The position numbers and the translations under genes are program-made. DNA of 64,000 bases. Origin: Symsagittifera roscoffensis (taxonomy: Eukaryota > Xenacoelomorpha > Acoela > Convolutidae). The stretch is from positions 17,913,275-17,977,274 of the forward strand of contig NC_087066.1 of assembly GCF_963678635.1 (NCBI RefSeq). Reading direction: 5' to 3'. This document shows positions 1 through 10,699 of the stretch, in pieces (within the stretch, counting starts at the first letter, position 1; each line of letters opens with the position of its first letter). The notes below the pieces were generated by a model that ran no database searches, was not told where the DNA came from, and saw nothing but the letters and a program-made list of their open reading frames with translations.

Positions 1-394
1 CCCACACGCCATATAAAGTACAAAAAGATAGATTTCGTTCCTTTTAACAAATCAATTATGGCAAATAAGCTTCGTTCAACCAATTTGGAACGATTTATAA
101 GACGAGACGGGCTAAATTTCCGCTTACGCGTTAATAGCGCGAATTATATCGCGCGTGAATTGTCCCAAATTGGTCAAAATGGCCAAAATAGCAATTTTTA
201 AACCCTTATAATTTTTTATAAAATAATCACAGGTGAAATATCTTTTCAAATTTAAGCTCAAGACAACAATACCTTTCGAATGATATTAAAAAATTCCGTC
301 AAAAATGTCTAGTTAAAAAGTCGAAATTTGTCTGAAGAAAAAAAACCCACCCCGAGCACAAATATTCCGTTACTTTCGTATCGAAAGTCGGAAC
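1..394 (-). repeat. Partial copy of ~520-bp dispersed repeat (family A)
   Basis: This stretch matches 42,964-43,310 nearly base for base, and matches 45,171-45,540 and 45,690-46,080 as reverse complement. Shared landmarks are the GC-rich block around 120-160 built of CGCG and TTAA motifs, and the short inverted repeat ACTTTCG-TAT-CGAAAGT near 372-389. The copy is cut by the window start. No coding sequence is seen. Confidence 0.8.
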
Positions 395-953
395 AATAAA
401 TATATGTTTGTTTTGAATTCTGCAAATGTTCTGGATTTTGCAAATTGTTTCATGGATTTTGCCAATTCTTTTGAAGCAATTTTGAGTAATATGTGTTTTA
501 GCTTTTTGTTTGTGGAATCCAAAACAGCGCAAAAAAAATCAGAAACTGACGTTTTTTAGATTCCGCAAAAGCTCTGCCCCTGTTTTCATCCTGCCGCTGC
601 ATCTGCTTGCAGCTCACACAATACATAGCTTAGGCTCGTAATGAAATGAGCCTCATTTTTTTGCCCCATCTATAAAATTCGGATAGGAGTAATTGAAGCG
701 CAATTTTTTTCGTCTATGCATTTCGTACAAAAAGAAGGAAAACAATTGCACTCGGTAGTAATTTACGAGACTCAAAAGTTACATAGCTTGAGTGGATAAA
801 ATGAACAAAGAACTTGAAACAAAGTCAAAAAAGTTTCAACTTTAATGAACGTTTTTTGCACAACTTTTTAACGACAAATCTTTTCATCGATGTCAAAAAC
901 ATTTCATCTTACAAAGCTTCTTTTTGATGCAAGCAGTCTTCTTGTTCCGACTA
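395..953. other. Unassigned AT-rich sequence
   Basis: I see no convincing gene, RNA or mobile element here. One short inverted repeat (AGGCTC at 632-637 with GAGCCT at 648-653) is present, with no sign of function. Confidence 0.5.
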
Positions 954-1190
954 AAGTGACTCGAAATTTGTACTCAGGTTGGATTTTTTTCTCCAGCCAA
1001 AAAATTTGACTTTTTAACAAAAACTTTTATCAAGTTTTTGTATATCATCCGAATGGTTTTGTTGTTCTGAGCTCAATCTTAAGAGATACCATTTGTAAAA
1101 TTATAGATATCTAAGGGGGACAATTAACTCTATAAACGAGTAAGGGTATATTTAATCCGTCTTAGAATTCGATCCAAGTTGAATTGAGGC
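954..1190 (+). repeat. Diverged partial copy of family A
   Basis: The order of landmarks follows family A in + orientation: the 'gtactcagg' block, a T-run, 'gactttttaac', 'gagctcaatctt', 'gggacaatta', and 'ttaatccgtctta'. Many substitutions separate it from the better copies at 45-46 kb. Confidence 0.55.
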
Positions 1191-1392
1191 ATTGTATTTA
1201 GTTTATATAATAGTTTGCTTAATCAGTTAGCACCTGTTTAGTCAGGTAGTAGACGAAGGGGGATAATTTGTAGGAAAAAAAAATTTATGGACCAAAAACA
1301 CCAGAACTCAACGAATGATTTTGGATGTTTTTACAGTTGGTGGGACAACCACCTTTAAGTTTGTTTGCTTTTTTTTAAAAAAATCTTATTTA

Positions 1393-1808
1393 GGTGGGTA
1401 TTCACAAGTACCAAAATGATGAATCAGACCCATTTCATTTATACCAGGTCATTTGTACCAAGATAAAAAATCATTCGTGTTAAAATCAAAATTATTCAAT
1501 TGGCCAAAGACTACTAAGCCGACTATTTTAAGCTCTTGGTTTAAAGTCGCCGTGGGGCGCTTTATGCGCGCGTCGCCGCTTAGCAGCGATAACCGGCTCT
1601 GTTTTTGTATTGAGTCCTACCCTCGATTGGCAAGCTCGCAACACGACTGCGACGGTCACTATTCTGTTGCTTAGTTTTCCTCTGTTTGAGCAGTAGAAAA
1701 TTAATGTAATAATTTGTTGGCACACTATTCGACCAATCAGAAAACGAGTTGAATAATTTTGGTACAAATGGGACCAATTTTTCATTTTGGTACAAATCGG
1801 ACTTCACC
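1393..1808. mobile_element. Non-autonomous DNA transposon (MITE-like), 416 bp, 8-bp TSD
   Basis: The two ends are imperfect inverted repeats of about 45 bp. Both begin GGTG and share GTACCAAAATGA followed by a block ending CCCATTT. The octamer CTTATTTA occurs directly on both sides (1385-1392 and 1809-1816), as expected for a target-site duplication. An 8-bp duplication is typical of hAT and P superfamilies; the termini do not tell me which. The interior has a GC-rich segment (about 1548-1660) that stands out from its surroundings. Short open frames inside are not credible genes. Confidence 0.75.
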
Positions 1809-2094
1809 CTTATTTAACCGGCATGAAGATTCGTTGAAATAAGGCTTTTAACAATAAAAAAACAAACTTGGCCCAGAATGTGTTGGCAGGGCTGGCGTTT
1901 AATTTATCAGCATGTTCAAAAAAAAACTTTCTAAAAACGCAAAACCATTTTAACGCAAAAATTAAGTTCCAACTGTATTTAATATTTTTTAACAATCCAA
2001 GCGTTAACAAGATCAGGGGCGTATGTAAGATTTTTTCAAGAGAGCACAATATTTTTTTTGCTCCAATTTTCAAAAAGAATGGAAAAAGCAAGCT

Positions 2095-2488
2095 TGCTGG
2101 AACCAGTTCAAAAGAAGTATTTTATTTATACTATTATATTCCTAGTAAACTATCTCTTCAAAATACTTAGAGCTAACCAATAATGATTCATAACTAAACG
2201 TTACAACAATTTGTGAGGCTGAAATTGTTTACAGTATCAGCCAGAACAAAATAAATTTAACTTAGCAAACAGTCGCTCGTCCTTAGAACAGTTCTTGATA
2301 TCTAGCTTTAAAAAAACCAGTATACACCATATCTATTGAGACTTTGAGAATTAAGAGTAAGGTTAAGATCGGTATTAGACTAAGAAGTTGCACAAATCTC
2401 TCCAGAGGAAAATAAGATAGCGTGACGAACAGACGATGTACCTTATCTGAAGTTACTCTATGAGTGAGTCACCCCTAACATTAACTGA
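2095..2488 (+). repeat. 5' LTR of E1
   Basis: It matches the LTR at 16,684-17,086 and, more loosely, those at 18,789-19,183, 20,335-20,719, 24,200-24,603 (-), 28,259-28,662 (-) and 35,008-35,431 (-). Shared landmarks are 'ctaaccaat-atgat', 'taaatttaacttagcaaac', 'ggttaagatcggtattagac' and 'gatagcgtgac'. It starts near TGCTGG; other copies end AACTCA just before the primer-binding site, while here the end reads AACTGA. Confidence 0.75.
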
Positions 2489-2490
2489 TG

Positions 2491-2508
2491 TGGTGCGACC
2501 AAGAGTCT
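2491..2508 (+). other. Candidate tRNA primer-binding site of E1
   Basis: TGGTGCGACCA follows the LTR end by two or three bases, as expected for reverse-transcription priming by a tRNA 3' end (complement ends in CCA). The same 11-mer follows the LTRs at 17,651 and 19,186; a changed form (TGCTGCAACCA) follows the E2 LTR. I could not match it to a specific tRNA. Confidence 0.55.
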
Positions 2509-3955
2509 CAAACAGAACTCTTTAAAATTAGATTTAGCAAAAACAAAATAAGAATAAGATCCGAAAACACGCCACATCATGTTAAGAAGTATTGACAAAT
2601 TACCTCCACATCTCAATAAGTCTGATTAATATCAACGAGCATTCAAGCTTCCACCAGGTCAAACACAAAACAACGGACCAAGATTCAACGTCTTGAAACA
2701 GTAAAGCAGGCAACAACGATTATTTCTCTATATAATTATCAATGCAGTGTCCTTTACTTCACTAATATGAAATAAAATACTTGGAGCAGTAAGATTAATT
2801 TTCAGGTTATCTATCTTTCGATGATGTATAACTAGTATTAAGTTATTATGAAACCAATTTAAGATCAGTTGTTTATTCTCTTTAAATCTACAGTAACTGT
2901 AAATTTTTGTAAACTCAAAGTTAATTGAACAAGAAATACGAAAAATTAGTTAGTAAATTAACTTAAATTAGTTTTATCAAAACTATAAGAAATTCCATGC
3001 TTCTCGAGGACTTCTGTTTTTTTAACTATGCTTCTTTGTTTCTACATCTTCAACATTTAAATTCAAATTCATAACCTTTTTTTAAGATTTTTAACGTTTA
3101 ATTCAAATCTTGTAAAAATCTATCGTTGTTTTTTTTTCAATCTAAAAAAATTTTTCAACCAGATCATCAAAGTTATCCTGGGAGCTTTTAAAACTAAATT
3201 TGATTTCCTTTTCAAATCATTTTAACTCTTTGATCAACAAGACTTTGTTTCGATCAATTAAAAAATTTTGTTTTCCCCCACCTCTTAAAACTAGTGTCTA
3301 ACTACCTCCAACCTCGATTCATTCTCCAACGCTTACAAAAAACGCGAGATTAGTTTCAAAAACTAACTGTTTTTTTTCCAAAAACTAACTGTTTTTATTA
3401 GTTAAAACAGTGAAGAATTTTGGTTACTCATTCTTCACTTGAGCCCTCCATTTAATTGACCGAAGCTAAAACACATCTTAAAACTAGCAAGAAATGAAAC
3501 AATATCTAACAATCTACTTGTGATCTGATTATACATGAACCTTGTTATTTGATTTACTATCACCCAAACCTTGATCCCCAACTAATTAAGATTAGGTTTT
3601 TCTTAGTGTGAGTCTTATTGAGTCAGATTCCGTGAAAACCGTTAAGACTATACTAACAATTCGAAAAAGTGAAAAAAAAATCATTCTAACGAATCGATTT
3701 ACTCTCCCTCCAACCCGTCTTTTCACGACAATCCATGGATTGGGATAACCTCGCAACAATTGCAAGGACTAACAGTTTTCGAAAAAAATCTAACCCTGGG
3801 CTTTTTCACCCATCATTCTAACACTTATGTCAGGAGATAATTTAGGGAAAAAAAACAAACAATAATACTCTATAACTGTTTATTTAAACAAGAAATATAA
3901 GATTTTAAATAAGCCGCATAAGCAAAAGATAGGATACACCAGATCAAAAAAAAGA
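2509..3955 (+). other. Untranslated leader of E1
   Basis: No long open frame. The segment is homologous to 17,651-18,788 and 19,186-20,334 (+) and to about 33,600-35,000 (-). Conserved blocks include the 'cccccac' and 'gtgtctaac-acctc' region near 3275-3320 and the 'gtgaagaa-ttcggttac' region near 3410-3430. Presence in every copy of the family suggests leader or packaging sequence rather than protein. Confidence 0.6.
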
Positions 3956-3959
3956 AGAT

Positions 3960-6900
3960 ATGAACCAAAAAACAGAAAAACACGGAAAATCAAATTTTTC
4001 CAGAAAACAAAACGCAACTTTTGAATTGGAATCTGACACATCTACAATACAAAAACTTCAAAACCTTCGAAATTTAATCCACGACAAAAATAAAGCGATA
4101 GAGAGACAAAGATATTTTTCAGAATCAGAATCCACACTAGCATCATCTAAAAAAAGATAAACGCAGAATAAAAAACTCATTCATTCGCAAACCAGTAAGA
4201 ATTTACAATTGGAATCAATCAATACGACATATTGAAAGTTACACAACAAATGTGGTTCCGCACGAAAAAGGATTCAATTTGTTGATAATTACGGTTATGA
4301 CTCTAATCTTCCCTATGTCATTCATCCACAAAGCAATCCCGCTAGAGCAAAAGTACATTTTTGCCACAACCTAGTCATACATTTATTTTTAAAAGGAAAT
4401 AGTCCATGTTAAAAAGATTTGCTTGAAGTAAAAATCAAAAGACATATACGTAATCAATAGCTACCAGGCGTCACTTATGAAAGTTCACCTTACGGCATTT
4501 TTACTTTTGAAATTTTACCACCACATACATCAAATCAACCACCACACCGAATACAAACAGATGGTATAGAATTAATTTTCTCGAACATTTTTACAGAAAA
4601 ATTCAAAATTATTTGAAATCAAAACTCACAAACAGCCAACTCAGTCTTCATAATTGATGTCTTTTCCATAATTTATAGTTATGTTTCCATATTACAAACA
4701 AGTAAAACAATTTATGTGTGACCATTACGAACATCTCGACACGCAATAGTAAGAGGCAAAAAAAATCTTTTTTTTTCACGATTTTTAGATTCAATTCATG
4801 AAACCCTCACTGACAGACAATTAAAATTGATCAATAAAAAAACCTAGCAACGTTCATAATAGCTTATTTTCAATATAATTCAGATTCAATCTCACAGGCC
4901 AGAAAAAAATATTAGACCAAAAAAAAAATATTAGACCAAAAAAAACAATATTCGCAGACGAAACAAAATATGAAAGTGATACTGATTGGTCTCAAGCATT
5001 ATTTTTTAACATCCCAAATGATATTTGATTTGCAGCAATTGCAACCATTTCCGTTCACAGAGAATATTTACGATTAAGACCACCCACAACTGATACCACA
5101 TTTTTAAATTGTAACGCAATTATTAAAGAAAGGACAAGCAACATTAGTTTTAATTCCAAGTTTAAGCAGTAGAAAGGACAAGCAACTAGAAGCAACTAGT
5201 TTCAACTAACTTCAAAACCTTTAATGGTACCAGAAACTTAACACAACAACATATCCATACTCCATCGCATTTTTTAATCAATGAATTAGTTGAAACACTA
5301 CCCATAAGGACACAACAAATTATCTCTTCTATTCATCCAACTAATACAACATAACACAATAAAAACTAAACACCTTTTCCACCACGACGGTCACACTCCT
5401 TCTATAAAATAACATTACCATCAAAAGTCAAACTATCAGTTGTTTGGAAAGTTTCACTTATGGAATATCAAACAAATAGACCAATAACTGAAAAACGACC
5501 ATCTAAAAAACAAAGACACCCCATTGGAAAAAAGTTGCAAACAATATCTATGAGTTTGCAGTACTAATAACAGTAGTAATCCGACAACACTACAACTCTA
5601 TACAACACGAATTTATTCTCAAGAATGCATTTATACCCAACAGGTACCAAAAGCATTATCTCAATCCGTAAAATTTAACGAGAGGGGAAAAACTCGGAGA
5701 GATTGCGCTGAAAGATAACCATTTTCCCAACAAAGCAAAAATAACAGGCCATTCATAAGGAAAACCAAACAATTCTGAAGATGAAATTTATATTCATCAA
5801 AATCAGCAACAGTATAAAAACAATCATTGAAAAAATCACTGGAATGATATAGATCAACCAGACGTTTTTTTTTTCAACCAAACAATTTTGAGCGCTTTAT
5901 GAACCTCCAACAGCAGCAAACAAACGCAACAAACATGTTCTTAAAGGAAAAAAATGGCCCAACTCAACAGTAATTTGCAATCACAATACTATACAAACAC
6001 TCAAATCTAAAAAACGGAATCCTTGAAAATTGAAGTCTCGTTACCTTTTCACTTACAACAACATGAACCTACAAAAAATCAACTTACAAAATTTACACGA
6101 ATACCAAAGACAGCAGAATCACTCCAAGTGATAATTAGGCTAAACCTTATGGGTTGATCATCTATTAAACTTAACAAACTACTCATGGAGTTTATAGGAA
6201 CAGATTTTGAAAACACAGATTTTAAAGTAGTATAGGATGGTTTGCAGTATGAGATGGTTTACTTGAGTTTGCAGTATGAGATCGCTCATACTGCAAACTC
6301 AAGTAAAATCTACCTATCTTGAGCAAAGGCCCAGAACCTATAAACACACCACATAACGAAAATTGGATTCATGGGCGCACAGCTCTGATACAATTTACAC
6401 TCGTCGCCGCTGCACAAAAACGGTTTTTAATTTTACCAATAGAAATAAACATGTTTCGGAACGATTTAGTTCAGAATTTTTAAAAATGTTCGACTGAAGG
6501 AAACAAAAAACACCAAAAAATAGACTTCCAAATGAAACAAGAAAACAAATTGTAATAGAAATCGAAATTCTAGTACGAGAAGTTTATTCTCTCAATACAC
6601 TTGACTACAAAAAAACATGACATATTTCTAAACATCAAAAAACATGACAAAAAACTTCATTTTAATGAGGACTCCAACACCACAGTTTAAAAAATGTGAT
6701 AAAAAGTAGAGCATCACAACCATCATCAATTTTAGAACCCAATTTCCGAAAACAAGTAGACAAAATAGAAAAAGCTGAAATAACAATGAAACTATTAAAA
6801 ACAGAAAACTTAAAACTACAAAACGTAAGCAATGTTCAAACAACAACTCCTACCAAAATATTATTCAAGACTCCAACAACGAATTGGCAGAACAAAATTG

Positions 6901-7189
6901 CCAAATCCTGAGTATCTATGAAAAGAATTCAGTTTTAAAAGGCACATCTTTCTTCAAAAAATGGGGTAACTACTGCCACACATACGGACATAGTATTGCT
7001 GAATGCAGACAAAAGCAACAAAATAATTTGAAAACGCCACCAAATCACAAAGAACCAATTGAATCTTTCTACCAATTCATGAAAAAAGACAAGAATTTAC
7101 CGAACAAAAGCTTTCAAAGTAAAAATAGCTCAGCGAAACCACTCCCATCCAGCTATACTAATAACACGCCACAATCCCCTTATTCTTAG
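3960..7189 (+). pseudogene. gag-like region of E1 with a damaged zinc knuckle
   Basis: The region is broken into short frames. The first (3960-4160) is a lysine/serine-rich 66-residue piece. The part at about 4290-4860 is homologous to E2 at 32,970-33,540 (-), which supports former coding function. The last frame (6884-7189, 101 codons) contains C-x4-H-x4-C at 6974-7006, preceded at the right spacing by glycine (codon 6965-6967) where a CCHC knuckle has its first cysteine. Nucleocapsid domains of retroelement Gag proteins bind RNA through such knuckles. The piece after it is lysine- and asparagine-rich. The gag assignment rests on the knuckle and on the position upstream of the protease; the N-terminal part has no recognisable fold. 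Confidence 0.6.
6258..6307. repeat. Perfect 23-bp hairpin
   Basis: Positions 6258-6280 are the exact reverse complement of 6285-6307, separated by the 4-base loop ATCG. A direct partial copy of the arm lies just upstream at about 6241-6255. It lies inside the decayed gag region of E1, where neighbouring sequence is otherwise heavily mutated. Confidence 0.9.
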
Positions 7190-8039
7190 GTTTTTTGCAG
7201 AAGATCACCTGAAATACAACATTTACAAATTTATTCACAACACCGATATACTAGAGCAATAGTCAAACCAATCAATACCGAAACAAATATACTATATCAA
7301 ATTCCAATAGAAGTAACTGCTCAAACCATAACAGTAATCGCTCATATTCAAATCAACAGACTAGATACAAATCAAATGATCGTTCACGAAAATCTTCAAA
7401 CAGCAGCAAACGAAATTAATCGAATAATCGTTCAAGAAACTACACTATAATTAAGTAACAAAACAATCTAAAAAACACACCGTATAATAGTAACTATACC
7501 AATAGACCCTATGATAAATCTAGAGTTCGTTACAAAATTTATCAAAACAGATCAAGAAATTATTCTCAGTCACCATATCGAAACATTTCACAAAACTTAA
7601 ATCAAGAAAATCAAAAGTATAGAAGTAGTACACCAAAACATCAATGGCATAATAATCAAGTAAAATCTACAATTGAAAAAACTCTAGACCCCCCAGGTAT
7701 TGACAACACGGAATCTTCAGAAATTGAACTGAACCAAATACACTGTGAAAGCATAGATGACGAAAACACATAGTTATTAACATGCTTAGAATAGATTATG
7801 AATACAAAAATCAATTGAACTGAATTATTATCAGATTGAACGTCCTAACTGAGAAACTCAAGAATCAGAAAAAATCAAGATAATATAAATTACACTCCTA
7901 ATATAATTAAAAAAAACTCGAATATGAACAATGTTTATAAGAACAAAACAATTGAAGTATCACTACCCAAAGCAAAAAAATTGAACAAACATACTTATTT
8001 TAGAAAGCCCAAAAAACAAAAACTTTGAACCACCAAATT

Positions 8040-8230
8040 TTGAAAAAGATTTTTTAATTGGTTCCGGAGCAGAGTCAAACTTTATTTATATTTCCACATG
8101 GAATAAAATTCGTAATCTACAACCAATTGCTTAACCTCGTAAGACCTCCATTAAACTAGCCACTGCACAAAGCACAAGTTTAACAAAATGTGGAATCATT
8201 CGATTTTAACTCATAACATCTCGAACAATG
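8040..8230 (+). pseudogene. Retroelement aspartic protease remnant of E1
   Basis: One frame reads I-G-S-G-A-E-S-N-F-I followed about 30 codons later by K-L-A-T-A-Q, the arrangement of retroviral-type aspartic proteases (active site D-S/T-G-A). The catalytic aspartate codon is glycine here (8060-8062). An in-frame stop follows at about 8132. The enzyme would be inactive. In intact elements this protease cleaves the Gag-Pol polyprotein. Confidence 0.7.
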
Positions 8231-8485
8231 AAACAAAACAAACTTTTACTAAAACTGTTTAAACAAATATTCCATATAACAGATATTTAACACAATTTGA
8301 TTCAAATACCATTTATTACAAAATAAATCCAAACCAGAAACATTCGAAACATCAAATTACAAAACAAAGACACTTATACAAAACTCAATAAAACATTTCT
8401 AGCCTTCTTTAAACGATTAAAAAAACACTGAAGTTAGAGATTTATACTACATTTAATGATTCTTACTAATCCTACATGTAGTTAA

Positions 8486-9060
8486 AACAGCAGGCAAAAA
8501 CCTTGCTTTACCGGATACACTTAGTCAAATTACACCACCCGAACTACTTACACGCAAAAGAACGCTAGACATAAAACAAAATATTGAAAATTCTTTCTCG
8601 CAAAGGACAAAACATCACCACGTTTAGAATGTAAGTACGCAGTCAAAATTGACACCGATACTAAAGAGATAGGTAATTTAAAGGTTTTTCCACTCTGCCT
8701 TGATTGCCAAAACAATCAGTATGGAGTCGATTTATTAGTTAAGACACATTTCAACCAACCCTCATTATGGATAAAAAAACAATACGGGTTAAAAAAAGCA
8801 GCAACACGAACCACAACGATCAACGAATTAACACATTTCCACTAAGAGAAATAGAAGACCCAGTTGATATAATAAATTTGGTAGGCTCTCTCAAAGCAAA
8901 TCAGAAAAAAACCATCAATAAAAATTTGACTTGCACGACCACTTCGACAACATACCACTATCAAATAATGAACTTCAATATATTTTCCTGCCTAGCACAG
9001 AAAAGTTAACACCTCAATTATTACAGAAAAACCAACATCTTGACTTTGTTTTCAGACAAC
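8486..9060 (+). pseudogene. RNase H end and RNase H-integrase linker remnant of E1
   Basis: Around 8494-8530 the translation reads G-K-N-L-A-L-P-D-T-L-S, resembling the conserved end of Ty3/gypsy RNase H (G-x-x-N-x-x-A-D-x-L-S). After one frameshift near 8590 the frame continues with L-A-K-D-K-T-S-P-R-L-E-C and a C-L-D-C motif near 8695-8710. The upstream reverse transcriptase is not present. Confidence 0.6.
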
Positions 9061-9460
9061 TGAAAGCTTGACACAAATACAAAACAAAACCCGTCAGAGC
9101 CGATATCACAGTTATAGGAAAAAAATTTTACTCGGATACTTCCGAAAACTTAACAATACCACAATAAATGAAAACAGTGATACCTCAAAAAATCATGATC
9201 CAGATATGATGTTACCCTGTTTATAATTAAGTTGTATTTTAAAAGCTTTTCACATATCACGTTCCTTGAATACGAAAGGACAAATAGGGTCGAAAAAAAA
9301 CGTATTCGAAATTCACTCAAAATTTTTTTTCCCAAATGCAAAGTTTTAGATAAAAGCACTTTGTAATGACAATATCACAAGTCAGTCAAACAAACCTTTC
9401 CACACCAAAAAAAAAATAGCAAAAAAAAAGCTTTAAAGACTTTTAAGTTTGTATTTTAAC

Positions 9461-10255
9461 CGTACAATCTCATTTGATACAAAAGGACCTATGTCACCCT
9501 CCTCAGAAAAAAAACTCATACATAATGGTCATAATGATGCATTTACTCACGATGTAGCACTTAATCCTGTACCCCATTGTAACGCCTAATTTGCATATAC
9601 AACGCTCCATGAATACTGGCTCGCAAAATTTGGACTAACCGAAGTCCTTAAAACATATTATGGAAGAGAATTCATGAAGAATGGAATAATTACCTTATGT
9701 CACATTTAAAATAATATACATAAACCTGGAAAATCACATGCCTCATGAACAAATGAATTGGTCGAAGGAATGAACGGCTCACTTCAAGAATACCTTCGAC
9801 GTCTAATAAACGAAAACTACCAAAACTACACTGAATGGTCAACAGACGTAAAATTGTTCCCATAAGCATATAATTCTCAGATCACAACAACATTTTGACA
9901 ATCACCACCATATTAAACTGTTTTCAACCAAAAACCACGCAAAGCTATAATGTTCTCAGAAAATTCATCAAAAAGTGCACAAGGTTATTGTCAACCAACC
10001 AATGATTCAATTTGTAAAATCATTTTCACCAACCACAAGTTTTAAAACTAACCTCCCGTACTCACACAGAACAGAATTTATTAGTTACGAAAAACACCAT
10101 GAAAAAAAAAAACCAAAAATTGGAGAAAAAGTACAAAGACAAAATATTCAATCTCAAATAAATTCACGCTTTACTCCAGTATCAGACATAAAAAAGGAAT
10201 ATTTTTTTTACTTTCAAACTTCACAATACAAAAATTTATCTCAAAAAAGCTAAAA
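9461..10255 (+). pseudogene. Integrase remnant of E1 (DD35E, second Asp lost)
   Basis: A single frame can be followed from 9461 to about 10,050 through several in-frame stops without an obvious frameshift. It holds F-D-T-K-G-P with aspartate at 9476-9478, then T-Y-Y-G-R-E-F at 9653, where intact integrases have T-D-N-G (the catalytic Asp codon 9656-9658 is Tyr), and V-E-G-M-N with glutamate at 9764-9766. The spacing is D-x59-D-x35-E, exactly the DD35E layout. Downstream, N-Q-K-P-R-K-A and (after a frame change) a piece at 9975-10,253 with I-N-S-R-F-T-P fit the integrase C-terminal region. Intact protein would insert the cDNA into chromosomes; this one cannot. Confidence 0.8.
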
Positions 10256-10699
10256 CATTTTCAGAAAAGACTATATCAGATAACAGAAAAACCTACAAAC
10301 GTTATATTTAAACTAACTGACCACAATCATAAGAAATAGTATAGCACCGAAACAATCTTCTGTCATACCATTTAAAATAAAACGGTCTTCGTGAACTAAC
10401 AGTTATATTTCTTTAGAAGATTACACTTTGTTGACGAAATACAAGAAAATAAAACGAGAAAATAAGAAAAAATTTAAATTTTTTACCAAAATCGAACGAA
10501 ATATTACAAAAATTTGCGAAACAAATCAATCAAAAACAAAGAACTAATAGCAAGTTACATGAAAAAACTCTAATACGGGAAACAAAAAAAATCACAACAA
10601 CGCCAATTATCTCGACTTAGAAATCAACCAAGAAAACATTATATAAAATCGATCCCACAATCTAAAATAATAAAGAAAAAAAAATCCAGCAACCCTCTG

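Noticed and set aside
1528-1807. Overlapping 73-85-codon frames
   Set aside because: They lie inside the MITE across its GC-rich core, with no motif.
1868-2170. 100-codon plus-strand frame
   Set aside because: It runs into the 5' LTR of E1 and has no recognisable feature.
8767-9009. 80-codon frame as a separate gene
   Set aside because: It is an off-frame reading of the RNase H-integrase linker remnant of E1.
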